A stretch of DNA of 64,000 nt from JAGPUQ01 sp036677085 (lineage in GTDB: Bacteria; Pseudomonadota; Gammaproteobacteria; Pseudomonadales; Porticoccaceae). Shown in pieces: positions 23,677-32,197 of this stretch. The position numbers were made by a program, and so were the translations under genes. Where the stretch lies: assembly GCA_036677085.1 (NCBI GenBank), contig JAKFFI010000022.1:62001-126000 (forward strand). Reading direction: 5' to 3'. Each line of letters starts with the position of its first letter. The first letter of the stretch is position 1. Below the pieces are notes generated by a model that searched no databases, was not told where the DNA came from, and worked only from the letters and a program-made list of their open reading frames with translations.

Positions 23677-23703
23677 TATATAAGTTTACTGATAAATTAT
23701 CAA
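23677..23703 (-). promoter_or_regulatory. Candidate promoter/operator of higBA
   Basis: On the - strand, TTGATA (23698-23703) and TATATA (23677-23682) are 15 bp apart. The perfect palindrome TGATAAATTATCA (23690-23702) overlaps the -35. This suits autoregulation by HigA. The spacing is short and the -10 is very close to the start codon. Confidence 0.45.
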
Positions 23704-23799
23704 GAAACATAGATAATAGCAAAACAGGGTGTAAGCGTCCCAACTTCTGCACCGATCCGCACCACCCGAACCACAGGTTGATCGCGCCAATCGGGGATA

Positions 23800-26064
23800 T
23801 CAGTCCCGCACCTCCGCCCGCTCCACCTTCTGCAAGCCGCGCGGCAGTTTGTTGCCGCGGCGGCCGCGTTCGCCGCGATAGTGTTCGAGGTCGCGGTAGG
23901 GGATGGCGATGTGGCGCTTGCCGGCATGCAGCACCAGCTCCTGACGGCTGTCGACTACCATCGCGGCGACCATGAACTCCTCCCGACTCTGTGCCCGCGC
24001 GCTCGGAATGTTGATGATGCGGTTGCCCTTGCCGCGCGCGAGTTCCGGCAGTTCCGCGAGCGGGAACACGAGCAGGCGGCCTTCGTTGCTGATGGCGGCG
24101 ACCAATGCGGTGTCGGATGGCGTCACCGGCAGCGGCGGCAGCACCTGGCTGTGCTCGGGCACGGTCAGCACCTGTTTGCCCGCGCGGTTCTTGGTTTGCA
24201 GATCGCCGAGTCGGGCGACGAAGCCGTAGCCCGCGTCCGTGGCGAGCAGGATCCGCTGCTCGTCGCTGCCCATCGCGAGGCCGCAGAACAGCGCGCCGGA
24301 AGGCGCGTTCAGGCGGCCAGTGGCGGGCTCGCCCTGGCCGCGCGCCGAGGGCAGGCTGTGGGCGGGCAGCGAGTAGGCGCGGCCGCTGGTGTCGAGCAGC
24401 ACCGCGGCCTGGTTGGCGCGACCCCGCGCGGCGGCGAGAAAGCCGTCGCCGGATTTGTAGCTCAGGTTTTCCACATCGACTTCGTGGCCCTTGGCGGCGC
24501 GGATCCAGCCCATGCGGGACAGCACCACGGTCACCGATTCGGCGCTGACCAGTTCGTCTTCGCGAAACACGGCGGCTTCGGGGCGCGTGACCAAGGGCGC
24601 CCGGCGCGGGTCGCCGAATTTTTCCGCGATCTCCGTCAGCTCATCGCGGATCAGTTTTTTCATCAGCTGCTCGGAACCGAGCGTGGTTTGCAACTGTTCG
24701 CGTTCGGCGCCGAGTTCGTCCTGTTCGGTGCGGATTTTTATTTCTTCGAGTTTGGCGAGCTGGCGCAGGCGCAGATCGAGAATGGCGTCGGCCTGGATCT
24801 CGGTGAGGCCGAAGCGACGCATCAGTTCCGCGCGCGGCTGTTCTTCGGTGCGGATGATGGCGATGACTTCATCGATGTTGAGGTAGGCGATCAGGTAGCC
24901 CGCGAGCAGATGCAGTCGCGCTTCGACTTTCTCGAGCCGGTGTTCGAGGCGGCGGCGCACGGTGGCGAGGCGGAAGTCGAGCCACTCGCCGAGAATTCGG
25001 TGCAGGGGTTTGACCGCGGGCCGGCCATCGCGGCCGATCAGATTCAGATTGACGCGATAGCTGCGCTGGAGATCGGTGCTCGCGAACAGATGGCTCATGA
25101 GCGCATCGGTGTCGACGCGGTTGGAACGCGGCACGATTACCAGCCGGGTGGGATTTTCGTGATCCGATTCGTCGCGCAGATCCGCCACCATGGGCAGCTT
25201 GCGCGCCTGCATCTGCGCCGCGATCTGTTCGAGGATGCGCGCGGGCGAGCTCTGGTAGGGCAGGGCGGTGACCAGGATCTCGCCGTCCTCGAGATGCCAG
25301 ACGGCGCGCGCGCGCACCGAGCCGCGCCCAGTCTGGTAGAGCGCGAGGATGTCGGCACGCGGCGAGATGATCTCGGCAGCGGTGGGAAAATCCGGCCCCT
25401 GGATGTGTTCGCAGAGTTCGGCGACGCCGGCGTCGGGCTGTTCCAGCAGGCGGATGCAGGCGGCGGCCACTTCGCGTAGGTTGTGGGGCGGGATGTCGGT
25501 GGCCATGCCCACCGCGATGCCGCTGCCGCCGTTCAACAGGATGTTCGGCACCTTCGCGGGCAGCACCGTCGGCTCTTCGAGGGTGCCATCGAAGTTGGGC
25601 TGCCAGTCCACCGTGCCCTGGCCCAGTTCGGCGAGCAGCAGGTCGGCGAAGGCCGACAGCCGCGACTCGGTGTAGCGCATGGCGGCAAAGGATTTGGGAT
25701 CGTCCGGCGAGCCCCAGTTGCCCTGGCCTTCGACCAGCGGATAGCGGTAGGAGAACGGCTGCGCCATCAGCACCATGGCTTCGTAGGCGGCGCTGTCGCC
25801 GTGGGGATGGAACTTGCCGATCACGTCGCCCACGGTGCGGGCGGATTTCTTGAACTTGGCGGTGGCGGCCAGACCGAGTTCGCTCATGGCGTAGACGATG
25901 CGCCGTTGCACCGGCTTGAGGCCGTCGCAGACGCTGGGCAGCGCGCGGTCGAGAATTACATACATCGAGTAGTCGAGGTACGCCTTTTCGGCAAACTGGC
26001 GCAGCGGCCGGGTTTCGAAATTGGGATCGAAAGCGGCGGGCTCGATGGCGGTCGGGTCGGACAT
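23800..26064 (-). CDS. parC: DNA topoisomerase IV subunit A
   Basis: ParC is the DNA-cleaving subunit that, with ParE, decatenates daughter chromosomes. The start at 26064 gives 754 aa, the same size as E. coli ParC. The catalytic tyrosine is Tyr131 in AAMRYTESR. The quinolone-determining positions are wild type (Ser91 in HPHGDS, Glu95 in YEAM). The C-terminal beta-pinwheel region (about 490-745) carries repeats such as RLLVFPLAELPEL and the NRIINIPS segment. The open frame extends far upstream across parE only because of base composition. parE is 41 bp upstream. Confidence 0.96.
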   Translation of the reverse strand: MSDPTAIEPAAFDPNFETRPLRQFAEKAYLDYSMYVILDRALPSVCDGLKPVQRRIVYAMSELGLAATAKFKKSARTVGDVIGKFHPHGDSAAYEAMVLMAQPFSYRYPLVEGQGNWGSPDDPKSFAAMRYTESRLSAFADLLLAELGQGTVDWQPNFDGTLEEPTVLPAKVPNILLNGGSGIAVGMATDIPPHNLREVAAACIRLLEQPDAGVAELCEHIQGPDFPTAAEIISPRADILALYQTGRGSVRARAVWHLEDGEILVTALPYQSSPARILEQIAAQMQARKLPMVADLRDESDHENPTRLVIVPRSNRVDTDALMSHLFASTDLQRSYRVNLNLIGRDGRPAVKPLHRILGEWLDFRLATVRRRLEHRLEKVEARLHLLAGYLIAYLNIDEVIAIIRTEEQPRAELMRRFGLTEIQADAILDLRLRQLAKLEEIKIRTEQDELGAEREQLQTTLGSEQLMKKLIRDELTEIAEKFGDPRRAPLVTRPEAAVFREDELVSAESVTVVLSRMGWIRAAKGHEVDVENLSYKSGDGFLAAARGRANQAAVLLDTSGRAYSLPAHSLPSARGQGEPATGRLNAPSGALFCGLAMGSDEQRILLATDAGYGFVARLGDLQTKNRAGKQVLTVPEHSQVLPPLPVTPSDTALVAAISNEGRLLVFPLAELPELARGKGNRIINIPSARAQSREEFMVAAMVVDSRQELVLHAGKRHIAIPYRDLEHYRGERGRRGNKLPRGLQKVERAEVRD

Positions 26065-26105
26065 GGTTTGCCTCGCTGGGGCGCGGCGCTGCCGCGTCCG
26101 GATGA

Positions 26106-27992
26106 TCAGATGACTTCGGCCAGATCGCCTTTTTCTTCGAGCCAGTTCTTGCGGTCGCCGGCGCGTTTTTTGGCGAGCAGCATGTCGAGCAGTTCGTTGG
26201 TGTCGTCGCCGGACGTGACCGTGAGTTGCACCAGGCGCCTTGTATCGCGCGCCATGGTGGTCTCGCGCAGTTGCAGCGGGTTCATCTCGCCCAGGCCCTT
26301 GAAGCGGGTGATCTGCACCTTGCCGCGGCGTTTTTCGGCTTCCAGGCGATCGAGGATGCCGCGGCGCTCGTCGTCGTCCAGCGCGTACCAGGTGTCGTTG
26401 CCCAGGTCGATGCGAAACAGCGGCGGCGTCGCCACGAACACATGGCCCGCGGTCACCAGCGGCCGGAAGTGGCGCACGAAGAGCGCGCACAGCAGGGTGG
26501 CGATATGGGCGCCGTCGGAATCGGCGTCGGCGAGGATGCACACCTTGTGGTAGCGCAGCGCGGCGAGATCGCTGCTGCCCGGCTCGATGCCGAGCGCCAC
26601 CGCGATATCGTGCACTTCCTGGGAGGCGAGAATTTCGGCGCTCTCGACTTCCCAGGTATTGAGAATCTTGCCGCGCAGCGGCATCACCGCCTGGAACTCG
26701 CGGCTGCGCGCCTGCTTGGCGGAACCGCCGGCGGAGTCGCCTTCCACCAGAAAGATCTCGGACTGCGCCGGATCGCCCGAAGTGCAGTCGGCGAGCTTGC
26801 CGGGCAGCGCGGGCCCTGCCGTGATCCGCTTGCGGGCCACCTGCTTGGCGGACTTCAGTCGCGCCTGGGCGCTGGCGATACAGAGTTCGGCGAGTTTTTC
26901 CGCTTCCGCCGTGTGCTGGTTCAGCCACAGGCTGAAGGCGTCCTTGACCACTCCGCTGATGAAGGGCGCCGCCTCCCGCGATGACAGGCGCTCTTTGGTC
27001 TGGCCGGAAAACTGGGGCTCGCCGAGCTTGGCGGAGAGCACATAGCAGGCGCGGTCCCAGATATCCTCGGGCGCGAGGCGCAGACCGCGGGGCAGCAGGC
27101 TGCGGAATTCGCAGAACTCGCGCAGGGCTTCCAGCAACCCGGTGCGAAAGCCGTTGACGTGGGTGCCGCCCTGGGCGGTGGGGATCAGGTTGACGTAGCT
27201 TTCCTGCAGCAGGTCGCCGCCTTCCGGCAGCCACTGTACGGCCCAGTCGACGGCCTCGTGGGCAGCGGCGAAGCTGCCGGTGAAGGGCTGCGCCGGCAAC
27301 GGCGCCCAGGGCCCGGTGGTCACCAGCAGGTAGTCGCCGAGTCCCGCGCGGTAGCACCAGGATTCGTGCTCGCCGCTCGCCTCATCGGTGAACTCGACGG
27401 TCAGGCCGGCGCACAGCACCGCCTTGGCGCGCAGCAGGTACTTGAGGCGCGGCAGCGCGAGGCGCGGCGAATCGAAATATTTGGCATCGGGCCAGAACCG
27501 CAGGCTGGTGCCGGTCTCGCGTTTGGCGCAGGTGCCTACGATGGCGAGGTCGCTGACCTTGTCGCCGCCGGCAAAGACCATGTGGTGGAGCTGGCCATCG
27601 CGCTTGACGGTGACTTCGAGGCGCTCGGACAGCGCATTCACCACCGATACCCCGACCCCGTGCAGGCCGCCGGAGAACTGGTAGTTCTTGTTGGAGAACT
27701 TGCCGCCGGCGTGCAGCGTGGAGAGGATCACCTCGACCCCAGGGCGGCCCTGCTCGGGGTGGATGTCCACCGGCATGCCGCGGCCGTCGTCGGCGACCGC
27801 GACCGAGCCGTCGGCATGCACCGTCACCGCGATGCGGGTGGCATGGCCGGCGAGCGCCTCGTCGACGCTGTTGTCCACCACCTCCTGCACCAGGTGATTG
27901 GGACGGCTGGTGTCGGTGTACATGCCGGGGCGCCGGCGCACCGGGTCGAGACCGGTGAGGACTTCGATGTCTCTGGCGTCGTAACTGCTCAT
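26106..27992 (-). CDS. parE: DNA topoisomerase IV subunit B
   Basis: The ATPase subunit of topoisomerase IV, 628 aa. The GHKL ATPase site shows EVVDNSVDEALAG (with the catalytic Glu), DDGRGMPVDIHP and GGLHGVGVSVVNAL. The Toprim domain has IFLVEGDSAGG and ADADSDGAHI. The C-terminus with RFKGLGEMNPLQLRETTM is standard. The start ATG lies inside the last codons of the upstream esterase gene (stop at 27989), implying coupling. Housekeeping gene, assignment certain. Confidence 0.97.
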   Translation of the reverse strand: MSSYDARDIEVLTGLDPVRRRPGMYTDTSRPNHLVQEVVDNSVDEALAGHATRIAVTVHADGSVAVADDGRGMPVDIHPEQGRPGVEVILSTLHAGGKFSNKNYQFSGGLHGVGVSVVNALSERLEVTVKRDGQLHHMVFAGGDKVSDLAIVGTCAKRETGTSLRFWPDAKYFDSPRLALPRLKYLLRAKAVLCAGLTVEFTDEASGEHESWCYRAGLGDYLLVTTGPWAPLPAQPFTGSFAAAHEAVDWAVQWLPEGGDLLQESYVNLIPTAQGGTHVNGFRTGLLEALREFCEFRSLLPRGLRLAPEDIWDRACYVLSAKLGEPQFSGQTKERLSSREAAPFISGVVKDAFSLWLNQHTAEAEKLAELCIASAQARLKSAKQVARKRITAGPALPGKLADCTSGDPAQSEIFLVEGDSAGGSAKQARSREFQAVMPLRGKILNTWEVESAEILASQEVHDIAVALGIEPGSSDLAALRYHKVCILADADSDGAHIATLLCALFVRHFRPLVTAGHVFVATPPLFRIDLGNDTWYALDDDERRGILDRLEAEKRRGKVQITRFKGLGEMNPLQLRETTMARDTRRLVQLTVTSGDDTNELLDMLLAKKRAGDRKNWLEEKGDLAEVI

Positions 27993-28567
27993 GGGGCGGG
28001 AGCCCGGAAAAAGTCGATGATGGCCGGCAAATGGCGTTCGAAATCCTGAAAGCCGTGGTCGCCGCCGGGTTCGATCACCAGTCGGCAGGCGTGGTACTTC
28101 TCGGCTGCGAGACGGTAGTCCAGCACCTCGTCGCCGGTCTGGAGCAGCACCAGGAAATCCTGCGGGCGGGGGAGCGTCTCGACCTCCCAGGCGCGCAGTT
28201 GTTCCAGGTGGCGCGGCTCCATGACCACAACCTCCCCGGTGTGGTGGTTGGTCTGGGGACCGAGCAGGTAGTCGCGCCCGAGCCAGGGCCGCACGGCGGG
28301 GTTGATCAGCACCGCGCGCGCGCCGTGTCGGACGGCGAGCCAGGTGGCGTAAAAGCCGCCCATCGAACTGCCGGCCAGATAGAGCGGGCCGGTCAGCGCG
28401 GCGATCTCGCGCTGCAACTGGTCCATCGCCTGGTCCGGGAAGGGGCTCAGGAAGGGGCAGCGAAACGCGATCTCGGGGTGTCGCGCGGCGAGCCAGGCGC
28501 GTGTCGCCGCTGCCTTGTGGGATTGGGGAGAACTGTTGAAACCATGGATGTACAGCAGGGTGGCCAT
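27989..28567 (-). CDS. yqiA: YqiA-family esterase
   Basis: A small alpha/beta hydrolase of 192 aa of the YqiA/UPF0227 type. LLYIHGFNSSPQSHKA is the N-terminal oxyanion region, GSSMGGFYAT (about 67-76) carries the nucleophilic serine, and GGDHGFQDFERHLPAI has the histidine. E. coli YqiA hydrolyses palmitoyl-CoA and p-nitrophenyl esters. Its position between cpdA and parE repeats the E. coli arrangement. It overlaps the parE start by 4 bp. Physiological role unknown. Confidence 0.9.
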   Translation of the reverse strand: MATLLYIHGFNSSPQSHKAAATRAWLAARHPEIAFRCPFLSPFPDQAMDQLQREIAALTGPLYLAGSSMGGFYATWLAVRHGARAVLINPAVRPWLGRDYLLGPQTNHHTGEVVVMEPRHLEQLRAWEVETLPRPQDFLVLLQTGDEVLDYRLAAEKYHACRLVIEPGGDHGFQDFERHLPAIIDFFRAPAP

Positions 28568-28635
28568 GGGCGCCCGGTAGCGGAAACTGCGGGAATTATA
28601 GGGTCTGGCGGGGTGCGGAAAAATGCCTTTCTGAG

Positions 28636-28675
28636 CGCAGCTGGCCGCCGCGCGACGTTTTTCAACAAAGGGCTA
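28636..28675 (-). repeat. Solitary end of the 149-bp palindrome-ended element
   Basis: CGCAGCTGGCC-N-CC-N-CGCGACGTTTTTCAACAAA followed by GGGCTA matches the right end of the element at 12918-13066 almost base for base. No left end is present. The stop codon of the cpdA gene lies at its edge (28673-28675). This is a truncated copy in the gap between cpdA and yqiA. Confidence 0.6.
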
Positions 28676-29464
28676 ATAGCTGGCGAGCTGCTTGTCCACG
28701 CGCGTGACACCCGGAGACAGAAACACCACCTCGGTGCTGAGGGTGCCGTCCGCATGCAGAGCGATCCGGCGATAGCCGGGGGGTTGATCGCAGATGGCGA
28801 AATCGCGACTGGCCGCGCGAAACTGAAAACAGGTGGAAGGCGTCGTATGGACCTCGGTGCCGGCCCAGCGGGCATGGAACTCCTGATGCACGTGGCCGGT
28901 GAAAATCCCGCGCACATTGGTGTGTTGGCACAGTATCGCTTCCAGACGCTCGGCATTGTCGATGCGCTGGGCATCCAGCCAGGCGCAGCCCACCGGGACC
29001 GGCGGGTGATGCATGAACAGCAGCGTCGGGGAGCGCGGGTCCCGTGCCAGGCTGTGGGTCAGAAACGCCAGCTCGTCATCGGCGAGATGTCCCTCCACCC
29101 GGTCCGGTTGGGCGGTGTTGAGGGAAATCACACGCCAGTCGCCAAGCTCCAGTAGTGGCCAGTAGGGGGCGGCCGTGAAGCCCTCCTGGATGACGCGGGC
29201 ATCGTCGTGATTGCCCGGCAGCCACTGGTAGGGCAGTTCCAGAAACTGCATCTGCTGGGTGAACAGCCGGTAGGCTTCAGGGGCGCCTTCCGCCGCGATA
29301 TCGCCGGTGACGCAGATGAGGTCCGGTGGTACTCGCAGTCCGCCGATTTCCGCCAGTACGAGGCGCAGGGTCTCCAGCGTCTCCACCCCGGCCAGCCGGT
29401 AATCGCGGCGGGGGCCGATATGGGGATCGGTGATCTGGATCAGGTGCTGGATATCGGCGTCCAT
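28673..29464 (-). CDS. cpdA: 3',5'-cyclic-AMP phosphodiesterase CpdA
   Basis: A calcineurin-type metallophosphoesterase of 263 aa that hydrolyses cAMP. Dinuclear metal motifs in order: ITDPHIG (D-x-H), CVTGDIAAEG, LPGNHDD (GNHD), FMHHPP and GHVHQEFH. This order and the length match E. coli CpdA. In this cluster it lies between the yqiB-like and yqiA genes, as in E. coli. The C-terminal residue and stop codon lie at the edge of a truncated repeat. The substrate is inferred from family and synteny. Confidence 0.92.
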   Translation of the reverse strand: MDADIQHLIQITDPHIGPRRDYRLAGVETLETLRLVLAEIGGLRVPPDLICVTGDIAAEGAPEAYRLFTQQMQFLELPYQWLPGNHDDARVIQEGFTAAPYWPLLELGDWRVISLNTAQPDRVEGHLADDELAFLTHSLARDPRSPTLLFMHHPPVPVGCAWLDAQRIDNAERLEAILCQHTNVRGIFTGHVHQEFHARWAGTEVHTTPSTCFQFRAASRDFAICDQPPGYRRIALHADGTLSTEVVFLSPGVTRVDKQLASY

Positions 29465-29495
29465 GGCTCACGCGCTCCACGGACGCCGCCGCGCG

Positions 29496-29939
29496 TCAGG
29501 GCACGGGGCAATCGGCGGCGACGAAACCCAATGCCAGGCAGGCGCCCAGCCATTCGCCGAGGAAGCGGTTCCACTGGGCTTTCTCATCGGGTTGCAGCAT
29601 CCTCCGGTTCGGATAGCTCTGGCGCGGCCAGATGTTGCGCTCGCCTTCGCAGGCGACCACTTCGGCGAGCAGCGCATCGTGATAGATGCGCACCACCAGC
29701 AGGGGCAGGTTCAGCCACCAGGACCGCCCGGGTTCCTGCTGGCGCAGCGTGAGCACCGTGGTGTGGGCGCTGCGTTCGCGCACGGCAAACACCACCTCCA
29801 GCTGATGGCGGCCGCTGATGCCGAGACGGCGTTCATCCTGCGCCGCCATGTCCGGAAACAGTTTCGCGAGCCGACAGTAGTTGGCCTCGCAATCGGCCAT
29901 GAAGCCTTTCAGGTTGACCTTGTAGCGCGTTCGTCTCAC
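29496..29939 (-). CDS. yqiB: DUF1249 protein YqiB
   Basis: A 147-aa protein of the DUF1249 family, function unknown. The GTG at 29939 with GAGG just upstream is the likely start. The sequence from there (YKVNLKGFMADCEANYCRLAKLFPDM) aligns with the E. coli YqiB N-terminus, and later segments LVVRIYHDALLAEVVACEG and YPNRRMLQPDEKAQWNRFLGEWL are diagnostic. Upstream extension of the frame is antisense-like filler overlapping nudF. It is flanked by nudF and cpdA as in E. coli. Confidence 0.88.
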   Translation of the reverse strand: MRRTRYKVNLKGFMADCEANYCRLAKLFPDMAAQDERRLGISGRHQLEVVFAVRERSAHTTVLTLRQQEPGRSWWLNLPLLVVRIYHDALLAEVVACEGERNIWPRQSYPNRRMLQPDEKAQWNRFLGEWLGACLALGFVAADCPVP

Positions 29940-29974
29940 TACCTCAATTCCTCGATGGTTGTCCTGTGGACTGG

Positions 29975-30625
29975 TTACGGATCGCGCCGTCCGTGTATGG
30001 TCAAACCGTGAAGCCGGTCGCGGTTCAGCGCCAGCCATTGCAGGCAGACAATGGTGGCGGCGTTGTTGTAGGCGCCGGTCGCCAGTCCTGCCAGGATATC
30101 CGCCTCGGGTAGCACATGGAGACGGATGTCCTCGTGTTCGTCGGCGAGGCCGAAACAGCCTGCGCGGCCGCGCAGATCGGTGATCCCGCAAAACAGTGTG
30201 AGGACCTCATCGGTGCCGCCGGGGCTCACCAGATAGCGGCAGATGGGCTCCAGCCGGAGCTGGTCGATGCCCGCCTCCTCCTGTGTTTCGCGCCGCGCCA
30301 CCGCCGCAGCGTCCTCGTCCGGTTTCATCATGCCGGCAACCACTTCCAGGACCCAGGGGCCGCCGGGCTCGGCCAGTGCACCGACGCGAAACTGCTCCAC
30401 CAGGCCCACCAGCCGGTGGGCCGGATCGTAGAGCAGCACACCCACTGCGGCGCCCCGGACAAACAGTTCCCGCGTCATCGGCTGGCTCCAGCCCCCGCAA
30501 AACAGGCGGTGGCGCAACCTCAGGGTATCCAGTGTGAAGAAGCCCTGGTAACGGGTTGTGCGGTCCAGTATCTCGACATCCTCGGCAGCGCGTGGCGCCG
30601 GGATCGCTTGGCTGAGTTTGCTCAT
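29975..30625 (-). CDS. nudF: ADP-ribose diphosphatase NudF
   Basis: A Nudix hydrolase of 216 aa cleaving ADP-ribose to AMP and ribose 5-phosphate. The Nudix box occupies residues 98-120 with the full G-x5-E-x7-REUxEExGU pattern (G98, E104, R112, E113, E116, E117, G119). The N-terminal segment RYQGFFTLDTLRLRHRLFCGGWS is typical of the NudF/TrgB type. It is first in the operon nudF-yqiB-cpdA-yqiA-parE and is divergent from tolC. Confidence 0.92.
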   Translation of the reverse strand: MSKLSQAIPAPRAAEDVEILDRTTRYQGFFTLDTLRLRHRLFCGGWSQPMTRELFVRGAAVGVLLYDPAHRLVGLVEQFRVGALAEPGGPWVLEVVAGMMKPDEDAAAVARRETQEEAGIDQLRLEPICRYLVSPGGTDEVLTLFCGITDLRGRAGCFGLADEHEDIRLHVLPEADILAGLATGAYNNAATIVCLQWLALNRDRLHGLTIHGRRDP

Positions 30626-30763
30626 CGGACTCCAGTTCAGGCCGTCGCGCGCATGCTCTTGCGTAGGGTCTCGCGCAGGGTCGCGCCGCGGCCAAGGGTA
30701 TCACGCCATAAATTTCATATCTGGTAGACTCCGGCGCATTGCAAGTCCCACAGGAAAAGAATC
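30626..30763. promoter_or_regulatory. Divergent nudF-tolC intergenic region
   Basis: This 138-bp region must hold promoters for both operons. TAGACT at 30725-30730 is a possible tolC -10 with no clear -35. AGGAA about ten bases before the tolC ATG is its ribosome binding site. No operator-like palindrome stands out. Confidence 0.45.
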
Positions 30764-32197
30764 ATGCGGAAAAATAGCGCGCGGGTGGCATGCCTGTCAT
30801 TCGCGGTGGTGTTGTTCAGCGCCCAGCTCCAGGCCGAAACCCTGCTCGAGATCTATGACCTGGCCATGAGCAATGCGCCCCAGCTTAAAGCTGCCGAAGC
30901 CACCTACAAGATCGGCCGGGAAGCCCTGCCGCAGGCGCGGGCCGCGCTGCTGCCGAGCATCACCGGCTCGGTAGGTGTTCAGGAGGGGCAGGGAATACAG
31001 CACAACTCCCGCGTGCTCGGTGCCGACTTTCTGGCCCAGTCGATCGGCGATTATCACGACGCAACGGAAACCTATCGCCTGTCCCTGAGTCAGCCGGTGT
31101 TCGATCTGCCCGCGTGGTTCAACTTCCAGCGCGGCAAGGACCTCGATCAGCGGGCCGCTGCCCAGTTTTCCGCCGACCAGCAAAACATTGTGCTCGACGT
31201 CACCGATGCCTACTTCGGGGTGTTGCGCGCCAACGAAAATCTGACTTCCGCCGAAGCCGAAGAGCGCGCGATCGGTCGCCAGCTGGAGCAAACCAAAGAG
31301 CGCTTCGACGTGGGACTGCTGCCGATTACCGATGTGCATGAAGCTCAGGCGGCCTACGACAGTGCGACCGTGAACACGCTGGAAGCCAAGAGTGCGCTCG
31401 ATATTGCCTTTGAGGCGCTGGAAGTGTTGACCGGGAAATCCCATGACCAGCTCGCCGGGCTGACTCGGGATTTCCCGGTACTCAAACCCGAACCGATCGA
31501 CCGCGAGTCCTGGGTGCAATTTGCCCAGGCCAACAATTTCGCGTTGCGTGTGGCGCGGTTCGACGTCGAAGCGGCGGGCAAGGCCGCGACCGCGGCGAAA
31601 GCCGAGCACCTGCCGAAAGTGACGGCCTCGCTCGATTATCAGAAGAATCTGAACGACGGCACACTGCACCGCGACGGTGGTCTGCTCAACCAGCAGGGCA
31701 CCCTGGATGCGGCGGTGAGCCAGCCATTTTCCACCGACCTGGAGTCGACGGTGCTGGGCCTGCACCTGAATGCTCCGCTCTATTCCGGCGGCGCAACGAC
31801 CTCCCGGCAGCGCCAGGCTTACCAGGAAAGTATCCGAAGCCAGGAAAATTACGTGTTGGCGCAGCGCACCACCACGCAGCGCGCGCGTTCCCAACACCTC
31901 CAGGTGTTGACGGATGCGGCGCGCATCAGCGCCCGCGCCCAGGCCATCACGTCAGCGCAGAGCGCGCTCGATGCCACTCAGGCGGGGTACGAAGTCGGTA
32001 CGCGCAATATTGTCGATGTGTTGATTTCGCAACGTACCCTCTACCAGGCGCAACGCGATTACGCCAATGCGCGCTTCGACTACATCAACAGCATGCTGCG
32101 GCTGAAGGAAGTGGCCGGGCAACTGAGCCCTGGCGATGTCGAGCAACTCAATCGCTGGCTTGATGCCGGCATCACGGTGGGCAAAGCGGTTCGATAA
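30764..32197 (+). CDS. tolC: TolC-family outer-membrane channel protein
   Basis: An outer-membrane efflux/secretion duct protein of 477 aa. The signal peptide (about 1-25) ends LQA|ETLLEIYDLA, which is the usual mature TolC start. Two OEP repeats follow, including LAQSIGDYHDATETYRLSLSQPVFDLPAWF, the LEVLTG turn, and the second repeat from about 245 with LSAPLYSGG-type strand LNAPLYSGGATTSRQRQA. TolC trimers pair with RND, MFS or type I secretion pumps; none is encoded here. The 3' end overlaps the convergent waaA gene by 26 bp. Confidence 0.94.
   Translation: MRKNSARVACLSFAVVLFSAQLQAETLLEIYDLAMSNAPQLKAAEATYKIGREALPQARAALLPSITGSVGVQEGQGIQHNSRVLGADFLAQSIGDYHDATETYRLSLSQPVFDLPAWFNFQRGKDLDQRAAAQFSADQQNIVLDVTDAYFGVLRANENLTSAEAEERAIGRQLEQTKERFDVGLLPITDVHEAQAAYDSATVNTLEAKSALDIAFEALEVLTGKSHDQLAGLTRDFPVLKPEPIDRESWVQFAQANNFALRVARFDVEAAGKAATAAKAEHLPKVTASLDYQKNLNDGTLHRDGGLLNQQGTLDAAVSQPFSTDLESTVLGLHLNAPLYSGGATTSRQRQAYQESIRSQENYVLAQRTTTQRARSQHLQVLTDAARISARAQAITSAQSALDATQAGYEVGTRNIVDVLISQRTLYQAQRDYANARFDYINSMLRLKEVAGQLSPGDVEQLNRWLDAGITVGKAVR

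Noticed and set aside
21831..23703. CRISPR array
   Set aside because: The palindromes in this region are unique, differ in length and are separated by genes; there are no regularly spaced direct repeats.
26065..27357. Extension of the parC frame upstream through parE, which would make a protein of about 1185 aa
   Set aside because: The extra part is an out-of-frame reading of parE; the MSDPTA start at 26064 gives the normal ParC length.
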